Shown here: positions 10,584-22,095 of the stretch, one piece after another
Layout: each line of letters opens with the position of its first letter
Numbering within the stretch: the first letter of the stretch is position 1
From: Curvularia sp. ZM96
Lineage: Eukaryota > Ascomycota > Dothideomycetes > Pleosporales > Pleosporaceae
NCBI GenBank assembly: GCA_022457065.1
Contig: JAJGBQ010000005.1
Location: forward strand, 434,001 to 498,000
Reading direction: 5' to 3'
DNA: 64,000 bases
Made by a program: the position numbers and the translations under genes
The notes under the pieces: model-generated
The model's database searches: none
What the model saw: the letters and a program-made list of their open reading frames with translations, nothing else
Told to the model about the DNA's origin: nothing

Positions 10584-11424
10584 ATGTCTACCAACTTCAC
10601 TTTCGACTCATTTCCTGCTGAACAGGTCACCGACCCTATGCTAAGACAAGCTTCTATTCTCTTCTCCTCCGCATATGGTGTCTGGAGCCCCGTAGCTGAA
10701 GAGAAGATGGGAAAATACTGCAAGCAAGGTATTTTCGCCAAACCTTAATATCTGGCTTCACTTTCACTAATTCATGTCGCAGGCACGCGCATCAGAATAT
10801 CTACCGAGCGGCTAAAAAAGCATTACCTCACTCCAGACACGAATAGCGTGCTCGTTCGCTGTATGGCCGGGGACACGCTTGTAGGACATGCATTCGCGAC
10901 CCGTTGGATCTACAAGGGACGCCAAATCTGCTGGGTTACGCAGCTTTGTGTACGTCCTGAATACCGCCGTAAGGGGCTTGCGACTCAGGTAATCACTTTG
11001 ATGTGTTCTTCGTGATGATCGATCTCGCTGACTTTTGCAGATTCTACGTCACCTGCGCGAGGCTGGGAACGACTGGAGCTTTGGTATACTATCGTCCAAT
11101 CCCGCTGCTGTCATGGCACTACTGCATGCTTGTAACCAGGCCATTGAAGAGGTTAGCTTCGATACGGCCAAGAGATACGGTGCTGATATAATGGCTGTGT
11201 CACCAATAAAATACGTGAGAGATGCTCAGTTAAAGGGCAGTGTGTTCGGTATCGAGGACGGTACAGTGTGCTGTGCCGATACGAACTTTTGGGTCGATCA
11301 TGCTGAGCCATTGGCTATACTGGCCGAGGTCAAGAAGAGGATTACCTGGCCGTTTGGCGAGCTCCCAGAGGGTTGCGAGTTTCTGGCTCTAGTCAGCACT
11401 TCTGACACAACATTGCATTTATAA
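10584..11424 (+). CDS. GNAT-family N-acetyltransferase
   Basis: GCN5-related acetyltransferase of 244 aa. Exons 10584-10728, 10783-10988 and 11041-11424; introns of 54 and 52 nt with branch-like CTAA/CTGAC elements and CAG acceptors. The acetyl-CoA-binding motif A is clear: CWVTQLCVRPEYRRKGLATQ, with the R/Q-x-x-R/K-G-x-A loop, followed by a helix LRHLREAGN. The preceding strand HAFATRWIYKGRQ fits motif D. The N-terminal 45 residues (FDSFPAEQVTDPMLRQASILFSSAYGVW) resemble a small fungal subgroup whose substrate is unknown. The second intron sits right at the end of motif A, and its phase-0 junction gives an uninterrupted motif. No sign of decay. Confidence 0.85.
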
Positions 11425-12966
11425 ACTTCTTAAAACTGCGGAACTTACTATTGCTTCGCGATTAATATCTACAGTGTCAGATTCTTCAAGTTCGGTATTT
11501 GTCTCAGCCTTCTTGCACACAACAATTGATCCTGACTCGTTATGTCTACGATTGGACTATTTATGCCGCCGTAATGCATCACTCGGAAAAATACATTTCA
11601 TGGTAGACATGGGCAGCGTAGCCTTCCGGCCGTTTGCCACCTGTGCCTATTTCTCGGTCATACAACCCTACAGCGAAAACCACTTATGCGCCATCACTAC
11701 CACTCGTTTATGGGCGACGCCGATGACTTTCGGCCATTAAACAAGGGCATATACAACCCACTACAACAAGCGCGCCAGAAAATCATTTTGGATGATGGGG
11801 ACAACTTCGATCCAGATAGGGCAAGAATATCAAGGCGCTGTTAGTGTGTCTTGTTATAGCGAGGTTGTACAAAACGGCAGAAAGAATCAGTACCCATGCG
11901 TTTGCTCCGATAAAACGACTACTAACGTTAGTCTATTAATGCCTAGAATTAGTAGGCCTAGCTTAATCTTTGATACTCACGTCCTTATGGCAAGACCACG
12001 TCTAGTACTGCTCGGCTGCTACGCTATGCTAATCTAGCGTCATTATCTCTCCTACACACACTAAGAGATAACATAGCAAGACTAAAAGAGCCCAAGAATG
12101 AGTTTTTGTTATTCAACTACGACAAGCACCTGGGTCTTGGTTGGATCGCATATCATGGGTCTTCGGCTTCACTGCAACGGCACTCCTGCTATCAATCCAA
12201 TCATGCTGTCTAATCATCCCCTGGGCGGCAGAGATAATGTTCCCATACCGAGGGCCCGAATTCTTCCTGCGATTACATTTACCTGTGTAATGATATACAC
12301 TTGGCTGGATGTAATCACTTCCCCAGTTCCAGCGAGTTACGACTACAGTATCTGCGCTAGACCATTTACTACACGAGAATCACATGTATAGCAAACGGTA
12401 GCTCAAGTGCGGTTGCAATCTCCAGAATCCTATTGTTTGTCACAACATCGCTGCGTTTGCTCGCCCCATGTGATCCCGATACCGCACGCGCCTTCTCTAC
12501 CACCGCGTTTCCTTTGCCACCTACAATATCACTTCAAGTACACATATTTCCAAATTACCTCTCCTTCCATCAAGCAGTCACTCGCCCTCGCCTTCTTGGG
12601 TGGGCTCCCTAGCACAAATAGTTCCGTAGTGGTTTAGCACTGCGACTAAGAACTTGGGCTGCTCGCTAGGGGGGCGTCTGTCGGCCGTAGAACTACCTAG
12701 AGTTCGATCCGGAAGACAGACGTCGGGCAGCGGAGGCGCGGACGAGTCGACGGGCTTGATTAAAGAATCGATGGTTTGATGAAACATCGTAGCCTTGATT
12801 TTTCTTTTTTTTGCCGTTTCTTTTTTGTCTGCAGTTAATGAGGGAAGTAGGCGGCAGCCCTGTGTTTGACTTTTGATATAACTTTAGAATTTTGGACACT
12901 AACACTGAACAAACACTCTTTTTTGCTTGTAGGACTGCTTGGTTACTCCATGTCTTTCGCTGATAC
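11425..12966. other. Non-coding stretch, 1.5 kb
   Basis: Several overlapping short frames occur, but they use non-ATG starts or lack any recognisable domain. Around 11,920-12,090 the sequence is AT-rich with many TAG/CTAG words, like decayed repeat DNA. No transposon protein could be read. Confidence 0.4.
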
Positions 12967-13460
12967 CTACACACCGTATCGGAATTCCCGAACTTTCTTC
13001 TGATAATACCAAGCTGCCAGCGCTCCCGTGGCTCCTAGGGCAATCGGGACAGGTGCGCGGCCACCGGTTTTGATAATACGCGGTACTGCTGAACCCAACA
13101 GCAGAACACTGTTTCCAAGGGCAAGCTCAGTGCCGTAGTCTTGGTTCTGCTTGATGCGGTAGCCTGGCATGGGTCAACTTGAGCAACTTGATGGCTTACT
13201 TGCCGCTTGGTGGGCAATTTTTTCCAATTGTTTGGAACGTAACTCCCAAGGAGTCAGATGTAGAGATATATCAAGACGTACCTGCGAAGGCGTAACTTGC
13301 ACCCAGGCCGAGACCTGCCACGAGACTCGGTGTTGAGCGTGTTCTGAGGTAACCCGCTGTTCCTCCGACAGCCACTGCGATTGGTCAGCGACGGCACACG
13401 CCATCAATGCTCACATGGCTTACACAGGCCTGCTAGGGTAAAAGAAGGATGCTCCGCCAT
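12967..13460 (-). CDS. TMEM14 / UPF0136 family membrane protein
   Basis: Small integral membrane protein of 108 aa, the normal length for TMEM14 (yeast Tmh11-like) proteins, which act in mitochondrial or other inner membranes; animal TMEM14C is linked to haem-precursor transport. Exons 13460-13424, 13374-13282 and 13163-12967, with introns of 49 and 118 nt. The spliced protein opens MAEHPSFTLAGLLAVGGTAG, followed by YLRTRSTPSLVAGLGLGASY, KQNQDYGTELALGNS and the glycine-rich last helix, ending EFRYGV. The conserved GGxxGYxR and small-residue helices of the family are all present. Exon 1 is only 37 nt, so simple frame scanning misses the N-terminus. Confidence 0.9.
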
Positions 13461-13917
13461 TTTTTCCCGACAGGTTTTGATCGGTATGCAAGTGCTGGGG
13501 TGATGGACTTGGAAGAAGTTATGGGCTGAGAAATTGTCTGGGCACGGATAAGGTGATCGGAATACCGGCATGCCAAGCCTTCACAACGGCACAGGCTAAA
13601 CAGCATCAACTCCGCAATCATTCCGATTAATGTACTATACTATCTGGTTTCTAAAACATAGCTGGGTATCATGCATGGATATTATGAGTAAAATATAGTT
13701 AGCAACAAATTGGGAAAGTACGCCCGGCCTGCAAAGATAAGCCACACATGTCCGACTTTGCAACACTTCATGTTGAATACCAAGCGTCGTACGCAATTTC
13801 ATCCACTTGGGGGGATTCGCTTGAAAAAAGAGAGACAAGGAGGCACTTAATAAAGCATCGCGAAGCTCACCACCCTTGGGGTCATGGGTGGTAGCTTCAA
13901 GAAGGGATTTACGGCAT
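13461..13917. other. Intergenic region
   Basis: Between two minus-strand genes: TMEM14 promoter and 3' flank of the arrestin-like gene. Short frames only. Confidence 0.4.
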
Positions 13918-15576
13918 TCAAGTGACAACGGAATGACTAACGCTGTATCGTACGGCAGACGCCGCTGAGGCTGAATAATCCGGGGGCATATCGTCTCTTG
14001 TCCCAATGCTGGAGCTTCGGCTTGCATCAGGACTCAAGGGAGCGACCATGCTCCTTGGCGTCAACGCATCTACCGCCGACCTAATTGCGCTTTCTTCGAC
14101 GCTACGTGCGCGGGCATTCTCTATGCCGGTATCGCTGCCTTCTGCGCAGATCTGGATTGGAACCTTGAGACTCACACCCGAATGGCCATTTGCAGACAGC
14201 TGTAAAGCGAGCGCGTATGTTCGTGAGATCAGACAGGAATGGAAGGTCGGAAGGAAGTTGCATGTCAAGGGCAGAGTGATGGGCACAAGAACCTGAGCAG
14301 TGTAGAAGACGCCTTGGTTATACTCGTTCGATGCCGGTAGGATGCCTGTCGCAAAGGCGTCTTCGGATTCGCTCGCCGCCGAACAGTCACTGATGCCTGA
14401 GTCGCGTCGTGCAAGGCTCGCTGCCGAGGGGTTAGATCCAGCATCATGCTTCTCCCACTGGGCGGAAGCAATGCAGAGGTTGGAGAGTGGCACGTATTCC
14501 GAGTACAGTCCTTGCGAGAGATCGAACCCTAGAGTCGCTCGCGTGGGCAAGTTTTGTCGTGGAACCGAGGCGTAGTAGGTCGACACTTTCAGTTTTGTTG
14601 CTAGCGAGCCCAACCTAGGTGGTGGGCTGGTTTCCTCGGCTGGATCGAAGCGAAGGACTACTTTGGCCATGGTCGTAATTATTCTGCCTTCTGTCGAACG
14701 CGCGCCTGGAATTACAAGAGGCGCTGGCTGAACTGTCTTTGCTGACAGCTTTCCTAGCTTTCCTTTGAGAAAGCCCTTCTTTATCGTCTTGCTCTGGTAG
14801 GGTCGGTACTCGGAATTATTGTCGATATTTAGAGGTGGCTGTTCAGGGAAAGCGGGCTTGACGCGAACCTTCTTCATTTTATCAGCAAGCAGAGAGATGC
14901 CTTCAGGCCCGCGGATGTGGGCAATCCTGACTTGGACGCCATAGGTAATCTTGGACATTTCGGGTGCCAAATCGTCGAGCAGTGTGCTGCCGAATCCAGC
15001 AAGGTTAGCGTCGCCCATACTGGGTGGAAGCTGGAGATGTGTTTGGCGGATGTGCTCCGAGGCGACATTGTGTGAGCAGGCTCTGGGAAGCAATTGCGAC
15101 GGGATGGTAAATGTAAAAGGAAACGTGTACGCTCTCCCTGCCTGGAAGACTTTTGGATTTGGGAATGTGGACAAGTCTATGGGCTGCCTAAGAGTCAAGA
15201 AGCGGTGTTTGGCTTCTGTGCGTCCTGTCATAGTAGGCGTGGTGGTCATCCTGTCGACGTAGACTTGGCTGGTACCTGGAGATGTTAGCTGTAGAATGTG
15301 GCACTGGCGGGCTGCTGACATACCAATGAATGTAATGTCAATGTCTTCGAAGCGGGTATCATGCTGGGTGGTGATCGTCACTATGCCATCGACGGTGTCC
15401 ATGGAGGAGTAGCTGGTAATGAACTTCCGCTGATGGCCTTGTTCTTCATTGAGACTAATGTCAATGGTGGGTTGGCCAAGCTGCGCAATGTTGCGGGCTT
15501 TGTACCCTATCTGGCTTCCCAGGGCCTGCATTCTGTCTTGATAGACAATTGTCGATGTGCTTGGGCGAGAAGACAT
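13918..15576 (-). CDS. Arrestin-like protein with C-terminal PPxY motif
   Basis: Arrestin-fold adaptor of 536 aa; exons 15576-15324 and 15275-13918 with a 48-nt phase-1 intron. The ATG at 15576 (MSSRPSTSTIVYQD) is the first ATG in frame. The N-terminal arrestin sandwich is recognisable from FITSYSSMDTVDGIVTITTQ and DIDITFIG-TSQVYVDR, then YTFPFTFTIPSQLLPRACSH, the typical 'F-x-F-x-IP' strand. A C-terminal arrestin half follows (ILPVPITLPLTCNFLPTFH-like strand; YALALQLSANG). Near the C-terminus DDMPPDYSAS contains a PPxY motif. In alpha-arrestins such motifs bind WW domains of Rsp5/HulA ubiquitin ligases to drive permease endocytosis; that role is inference here. The intron is in frame and stop-free. 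Confidence 0.85.
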   Translation of the reverse strand: MSSRPSTSTIVYQDRMQALGSQIGYKARNIAQLGQPTIDISLNEEQGHQRKFITSYSSMDTVDGIVTITTQHDTRFEDIDITFIGMSAARQCHILQLTSPGTSQVYVDRMTTTPTMTGRTEAKHRFLTLRQPIDLSTFPNPKVFQAGRAYTFPFTFTIPSQLLPRACSHNVASEHIRQTHLQLPPSMGDANLAGFGSTLLDDLAPEMSKITYGVQVRIAHIRGPEGISLLADKMKKVRVKPAFPEQPPLNIDNNSEYRPYQSKTIKKGFLKGKLGKLSAKTVQPAPLVIPGARSTEGRIITTMAKVVLRFDPAEETSPPPRLGSLATKLKVSTYYASVPRQNLPTRATLGFDLSQGLYSEYVPLSNLCIASAQWEKHDAGSNPSAASLARRDSGISDCSAASESEDAFATGILPASNEYNQGVFYTAQVLVPITLPLTCNFLPTFHSCLISRTYALALQLSANGHSGVSLKVPIQICAEGSDTGIENARARSVEESAIRSAVDALTPRSMVAPLSPDASRSSSIGTRDDMPPDYSASAASAVRYSVSHSVVT

Positions 15577-16933
15577 GTTATAGGTATCGCGTGCGCTCGG
15601 AGCACGGCAGCCAAGATAACAAAGAGCAGGGTCAGGTGGCAAGCAGGACAAACAAGGTTCTGTGGATGCGGAGAAGCTGAAAGCTGGGGTAGTGGAAACA
15701 ACAAATAACGGCTTTCTGTTTTTTTTCCTTTTTTTTTTCTCCCGCAGTTACACACAGTCTAGAAGAGAGTGAGGAAGCGAGCGAAGACAAGAGAGTAATT
15801 GGAGTTGCGGAGTCGGAGAAGGGGCCGGACTCAAGGCGATCTTATACAAGATGTGCGGATGCACTCTGCCTTGACTCACCCACCGACGGTACTAGTATGT
15901 ATGCATTGCGGGAGGGTGACAGGCGGCATGGGGGATGACGGGCTGAGAAGATTGGCCTGCGCTGCCCATGGGAGACGCGGGGAGTCACCCATGATGGACG
16001 CCCTCCATGCCGATAGCGTGCCACGCTAGGCCCAAAGAGAGCGGGCAACTTGGGCAATTTTCCACAAGCCAACTGCAAATCGGTATTCGTGGCGGCTGGG
16101 ACAGCGGTCTGGAAGGCGTGTGTCCAAGGCCTAGCGAGTTCCTGAATTCCGATGTCCAGGATACACGATGGGTGGGGACGCTGTGTCCTAGGTTTCTTGC
16201 AAATTTTCGACGTTATGCCGTTAAATGGTAAAGTCCATTGCGAGGGCGTTTCATCAGTCGGAGTCGCCAGAAATTTCTTCGGAATTGAAAATTGCCCCTG
16301 ATCCTCTCTGTGCACAGGCAGTGAGACGGGCTGCCTGATTCGCCGTGCATGTGGATGCACATGTGAAGGTGTGTGACTACTCCGGCGTAGGGCGTGCGAG
16401 TGCGACTACGACATGCGTTCAAAGGGCGCTGGCCATTAATCAGCACCGTTGGCTTGGCGGTGTCGCTGCAGCTGACCAAGGCCCTTCCCACTGACTCAGC
16501 CGTGCAGCGCCAAAGAGCATTGCTTTTCCGTCGCGGAATTATACCGATGGTGCTTATATGGCAATTGGACTTTATCCGTTGCTGCTCTTGCATGGCATGC
16601 TATGGTGGTAAAGACAGGCCAATCTCGACGCCGCGGCATTGCGAGTGGGGCAGCCTCAAGCCGACGTCATCCCATTTCTCGTCGACTGCTCGTCTTTCAA
16701 TGCCAGGCTCGCGCACGCAAACCATCGTCTCCAATGCAAACTTGACAGCAAGCATTGTTCACACGGCAGAGAACAGAAACACGCTACTCATCTGTCCGGG
16801 TAGAATGGCGGTTGGGTCCCGCCGCTTAGTCACCAAACTTCGCTGTCTCCCGCCTTGACAGTACATGCACAGCTCAACCATCGAGCCCTCAAACCTATAC
16901 CGAAAGAACACCTAAAGCTCTGAATGAGGCAGA
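15577..16933. other. Shared upstream region of two divergent genes
   Basis: Lies between the divergently read arrestin-like gene and the gene at 16934. A long T/C tract (about 15,715-15,745) sits close upstream of the arrestin-like start. Long frames on both strands overlap each other completely, use non-ATG starts or show no domain, and look like GC-driven noise. Confidence 0.4.
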
Positions 16934-17868
16934 ATGGCCTCCCTTGAAGACAATCTGCCCACCCCGCCCACCTCGTCCGCAGCGCCCTCTCAGCATGCGT
17001 CGCCTCTGCCCCAGCCACGGAAGCATCCACTCAAGCCTGGTGGTCCAAGAGAATCCGACCTGATCAGATATCTCGATCATGGCATCAACCGCGTACAGAA
17101 ACGAGTAGACAATCGCATGACCAATCGGAAGCTCCAGCCCGCTCCTGGCGAAGAAGAAGGCTACAGGGCGTTTTGGGAAGTTGCAAAGGATTTGGATGGT
17201 TTAGTAGACGTCGTGTGGGTATCAGCGTCCCGTAAGTAACAGAACCCCGCAGTCGGGCTGAGCAACGCTCACGTTCGCGGCATTCAGCCAATCTTCAGAT
17301 TCCCTACCTGCTCAACATTGCCGTCCTCACTGCTGAGTTTCTTCCTTTGTTCCCTTCGACGACCCGCTCTACTCAGGCCACTTTTCGTCTAGTCTCAAAG
17401 CTTGATTACGCCTTCTGCTCATTGCTTACTGGTCGCGACAATGCTACGGGCGAGTTGCTTCCTGGTTTCGAAAATGGCCGCTCTGTCACAACAACGGACA
17501 AGGTTCGCCTGAAGGGCATTGTGGATCGCACCCGGCTGACTGTTGTTCGTGTCATGAGTAGAGAAAGTGTAGCTGGAGATGAACAGGACGTAGGAGACGC
17601 CATGGACACGGACACCGAGCAACAGGCGTCTCCAAACCGTGATGGGACTGTAACCTTTGAAGGCTTTGAAGACAACACTGACGATGAAGAAGAAGATGAC
17701 GAGTGGGAAGAGCGTGGCATTGCTAGTGTGTATGAAAAGACCATTGGTGAGCTAGGCGACGTTCTCGGTGGTCCCCCAATTGGCATCATTACGGACGATT
17801 GGGCTAGCCATGAAGCCGACCAGCAGAGAAGCGGCGGTGGCTTTGTAGAATCTGCAGATGACTCTTAA
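16934..17868 (+). CDS. Conserved fungal protein with acidic C-terminus, function unknown
   Basis: 292 aa from two exons (16934-17231 and 17288-17868) joined over a 56-nt phase-1 intron (S-A-S-P-NLQIPYLL). The N-terminus is proline-rich and disordered. Residues about 40-190 form a conserved helical region (ESDLIRYLDHGINRVQKR; FWEVAKDLDGLVDVVWVSASP; LQIPYLLNIAVLTAEFLP; FRLVSKLDYAFCSLLTG). The C-terminus has an acidic run (DNTDDEEEDDEWEERG) and a last helix SVYEKTIGELGDVLGG. I recognise it as a widespread ascomycete family. From memory, databases sometimes label it 'meiotic recombination protein DMC1', but no RecA-type ATPase motif is present, so that label should not be trusted. Confidence 0.75.
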
Positions 17869-18479
17869 TAGGCCCAAAAATTGCATAGGTATGCTTTCCG
17901 TATCTTTGGAGCCTGATTTTTGCTAGTTTCAGATCTTCTGCCTGGGTCTAAACATTTGTACACCTTTGTATCAATTTTCTTCAATCGTCAGTGCAACATT
18001 CTCCAGTCTTCAGTGCAATCTTCTTCAACCGTCAGCATCTCATTCCGTTTTTTGTTCATATTGTCGTGTTTCCCTCTCCAGTAAATTCAGAGCATGTCTT
18101 TGTCTGGTTCTTCCAAGCAGTCAAGAGCCTTGCTATGGCATGGCCCGTAGGTTGATGCGAGAGTGATGACGACAGAACAGCGGCCGACACATGCTCATGA
18201 GCGGCCCGAAGTGTGTGCTTCTTCAGTTTGTACGGCATGCCGGCCATCGGTGAACCGCAGGGGAAGAGCGCCCGAGGGTGCCTGCCGTTTCTAGAACTTC
18301 TCAATTCACATCACTCCAAACGCCCGACCACTCCTGACCACTCCCGACGCAACTCTGATGGCATAAACTTGCACCATGCCGATGACCGGGGTTTGATCTC
18401 TTCCCAATACCATTATCAACGCTGTCGGTTGCATCGTATATCACTTTAGCAACAACATTCCTTTACCTTCATCGCCAGG
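17869..18479. other. Intergenic region
   Basis: Between two plus-strand genes. It contains diverged direct repeats of TCTTCAATCGTCAGTGCAA type near 17,980-18,030 and a leader for the gene at 18480. No gene seen. Confidence 0.4.
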
Positions 18480-20866
18480 ATGCCTACCTACTTGGCGCGC
18501 GGCATCTCCGCACGGCTAGGCGCGATGCCGCTCACCGATACTATTTCACCGGAAATCATAACTAATCGGAAGACGGACAGGCTAGAGAGACTGCTACGAA
18601 ACAGCAAGCTGCTCGACGAAGTGCCGGTGCCGTTCCCTGGCGATGACGGACAGCATCGTCTAAACTGGTTAGGTGATGCGCCCTTCATACAGGTACAAGC
18701 TCTCTTGGATGGCTTAGCAGAGAAGTGTCCAAGCACAACAGAGGCTCTCATAGGTATGTGTTCAGGCCCCGTGAGAGCATCTAAGCTAACGTGTACCTCG
18801 CAGGCTTCCCAACCGCCCAAGAAGTCAAGGCCCTTGTTCTCCATGTCAACCTTTCGGATAGAACGTACGTCTCCGGTCTTAACGGCAAGAAGAAATCGCT
18901 CAAGATTGAAGTTCTTTTCAACGGACAGCTCTGTGACTGCCGGTTGATAACCACGCACGATGCCCGAACTCGCGTCAAGGGACCTCACCAGATCTTTGCA
19001 GGCACAAGGGTCGATTTCTCTGCCGAGCGACCATGGGTAGCCCTTCCCCGGGGGATGGCACCAGATGGGAGCTCCAAAATGAGATACAGATCAGCCTCCG
19101 TGCCACAGCGATGGGAGGAAATTTGCCGGGCCCTACAAAGCGAGTCGCGCGAGAGGGGTGCCAACAAAGAGGGAGAGGTTCCTCCTACCGCCAGGTTTTT
19201 GGAGGCGCTTGCAAGTATGCAGATGCCAGACCGGGTACACAACATGCAGATGCCAGGTGGAAAAGTTTTCGGTACCATCGACGTAGTCATCACTGCTGGA
19301 GAGGGCAGGAAGATCCAAACAGGACAATCACTTATAAAAAGACCAATGCGGATGCCCGACAGAAACTATCGATTAATGCGACAGGGTGGTAGTTTGACTG
19401 CAGACCCGCAGATGCCTCATGACGAACAGAACTCGGGCGATTTGGAGCGCCAAAGTCTTGAGCCTAGATCAGGATTGCTCGCCTTCAATGTAGACGGCTA
19501 CGGCCACCAAGAACATGGGCTTCATTCGGAAAAGCATGCTCTAGTGTCTAGTAGCATTTCGACCGAACACCAAATTGCTACACCCTCGTTGTTGGAGTTT
19601 GCCCGACCAAACCCACACAGTGAAGTCCCGGATGATGTGCGATACCCAGAAGGAAATAGCGAACATCAATATCTGGCCGCCCCGAGCAGCACACACCAGG
19701 GTGATTTCCCAAGTCCACATATGCCACAGGCTCACCCGCCTCTTTGGAGTCCGCTTTCCGATATTACCAGAGGACAAAATAAATTGGGCTACTCAAACGG
19801 TCACTTGGCTCAAGAGAATGCTGCTCCATACACGGGACTGCTTGATGCCTTTCATACTGATGGTCATGGCTCGAGTTATCCTCCCTCGATCCCCCATGTA
19901 GGACATATTGGCGTTGGACTACAGCAACTTGGACCCAACATGTTACCGATGCCGTATTGGTCGCCTCAGGAATCTCTACTAGGATCTGGCCATGCCCGAG
20001 TCTCGTTCCAAAACGAGAATCTACTGAAGGCGTCTGGTCCGTCTTCAAAGGGAGTTCAAGGCTTTGCTTCCATCCCGCACTCAGCGCAAATGACTCCGAG
20101 TCTTGTGAGCCACAACATGCACGGATGGCCACTCATGCCCAACCCACCCTCAGGTGGCCGCCTAGTAGGGCCTATGCCGCCTGTGGGTCTGTACTCAGTG
20201 CCCACCAAGCCAAAGCGAAGCACCACGTCACGAAAGAAACCCGTTTCAAGTCAGTTGAAGAAGAGCGCTTCTGTGATCTTCCTTCGTAGGTTGGTGATTC
20301 TGGGACAGAACAAGACCGTCCTCGTTGAGCGTCAATGGGATCCACCAAAACGCCTGGAAGTGGGCTTGACTACGCCTGTTAGTGCTGAAGGTCAACTCAA
20401 CCTCCCCGAAAGCATGGATCCCCCTCCTGAACTGATCAAGCAAAAGGACACGACTACTTCCATTCGCGAACCAACACCGAATGCTGTCGGACCGTCAGCT
20501 AACTCATACGAAAAGAATGCTCAGTCAGGTTCTGGTCGCGCTCGCAAAACATTGCCCTCAAGTGCGACTGTTCCATCGATTGAAGCACCTCAAAACCCAG
20601 TTCATAATGAGCCTTCATCCAAGTCTCCAAGTCGCAAGAGGCGCAAAACCGATCACCATACCGCAGTCGACAAGCCGCGCAGCTCCCTTGGTCCGGTCGC
20701 AAGTCACAACCCTCCCCTAAATCAAGATTGCGTGATTGCATACGCTGAGAGCCAAGATCAAGACAACGAACAAGGCGTTGTGAGGCAAATCCGAAGCGAG
20801 AAAGCTGGACACTTTGAGGAAGACTACGTCATCTTTGCAACACGTTTCTTTGTTGGAGAAGGATAG
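18480..20866 (+). CDS. Large fungal protein, probable nuclear regulator, unrecognised
   Basis: 778 aa from exons 18480-18753 and 18804-20866 (50-nt intron, phase 1, joining EALIG to FPTAQEV). An ordered N-terminal domain spans about residues 20-260: a strand-rich core (KSLKIEVLFNGQLCDCRLI; GPHQIFAGTRVDFSAERPW) and a helix VPQRWEEICRALQSESRER. The central 400 residues are low-complexity, rich in P, H, M, S and Q, with repeated MQMP/RMPD motifs. Near the C-terminus SPSRKRRKTDHH is a good nuclear localisation signal. The layout (one folded domain, a long disordered region, an NLS) suggests a DNA- or chromatin-associated factor, but I do not recognise the domain. Confidence 0.75.
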
Positions 20867-22095
20867 CTTTTTTTGTTATGGAGTCTCAGGTGTATATGGC
20901 AGGAAAGGGATGACGATGCGACATTGCTGTATAAATGTAGGAGTTTGTAAAGAAAGACGACAAGTTTATCTCTGCACATGTAATAGTAGATAAAAAGGCC
21001 TACTTCGAGGGACTAGCTTCGCCTCAGGGCAGAAACCATGGTTGCTTTGTTCTTGTAGTTGCTTAAAGCATGTACGTAGACACGGTTGTGTACGAAGTAT
21101 GCTCTTCTAGGCTAGTACACTTAAGATTGATTAATGAAAGCATTCAAAAGGGAAACAACATTGTAAGGCATCACGGGTATGATATCCAAGAAACTCAAAT
21201 CAGTACTGTAATCGGCAGCTCGCGGATGATTCGCGGCTTTCCATGTGCGTTTTTGGCTGTATCACTTGGCTCTCTAGATTCCAAGAAAGCAAGTTGCCAG
21301 GGTGCTGCGCAGGGACGTGATTATCTGCTTATCCCTGAGCAGGGTGTTATCGCGATCACGAAAGGTTGTCTTGTGATGACGCATGCCAAACCCGGCATTT
21401 GGACTTTGCAAGGTCCTCCCCTCGTTCTGGTTCCACATACTCCCTTGTCTTGACTACACTGCATCGCTGCACAGGGCATACGTATCACCTAAGCATACCT
21501 TCACTCGTAACCCACTCTTTGTTCCTTGTGCGACCGATGGTGCAAGTAGGTACGCGATCCAGCCGGCGCGTCACGGCCATGAAGTTTGGTCGGCCCTTTG
21601 CAGCTCGCAACCCCGCATCACAAGAACAGGGTGAGCGACGCTGGTTGGCCCAGTATTAACAACTGCACCCTTGGCTCGGAAGCGAGGGCTATGAGAGGCG
21701 CTTGATTGCAAGAAGGTTCCGGCCAAGCCGCATCGAATGTATTGGGCTGCAAACGTCAGACTTGGTCTCCTGTCAGATGAGGTCTTTAGGATGAGGCAGT
21801 GTTTTTTGTTTCGTCTCCCTCTTGTTCTTCTCTCACGCATCGCCACCGTCGGGGCTGCGCGCTGGACTATGATTCTCACTGTCGACTCTGCTGCTTCAGA
21901 GTTACTCTAACTCTACAGCACACCGTTAGTGGAGCACGACATACTCCCCCCGGTTTGATTATTGCAAGCCGCGTGATATGCGCAAGGCCCAAAAAGTCAA
22001 ACCGTCGGACATCCAGCTCCCCCTACACGATCCATTCCGGATGATTGATACCCTCTTTTGTCTGCAGTTTGTGTGGTTCTCGATACTCCATTATC
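20867..22095. other. Intergenic region, 1.2 kb
   Basis: Downstream of the large regulator-like gene and upstream of the RING gene. A 127-codon ATG frame at 21070-21453 has no recognisable domain and is overlapped by other frames; I do not count it as a gene. Confidence 0.35.

Noticed and set aside
11474..12391. Series of plus-strand frames of 80-97 codons that might form a spliced gene
   Set aside because: The first begins at GTG; no donor/acceptor pairs joined them into a recognisable product, and part of the stretch is AT-rich repeat-like DNA.
21070..21453. ATG-initiated 127-codon frame after the regulator-like gene
   Set aside because: No recognisable domain; sits in the likely 3' flank of one gene and promoter of the next; could be chance.
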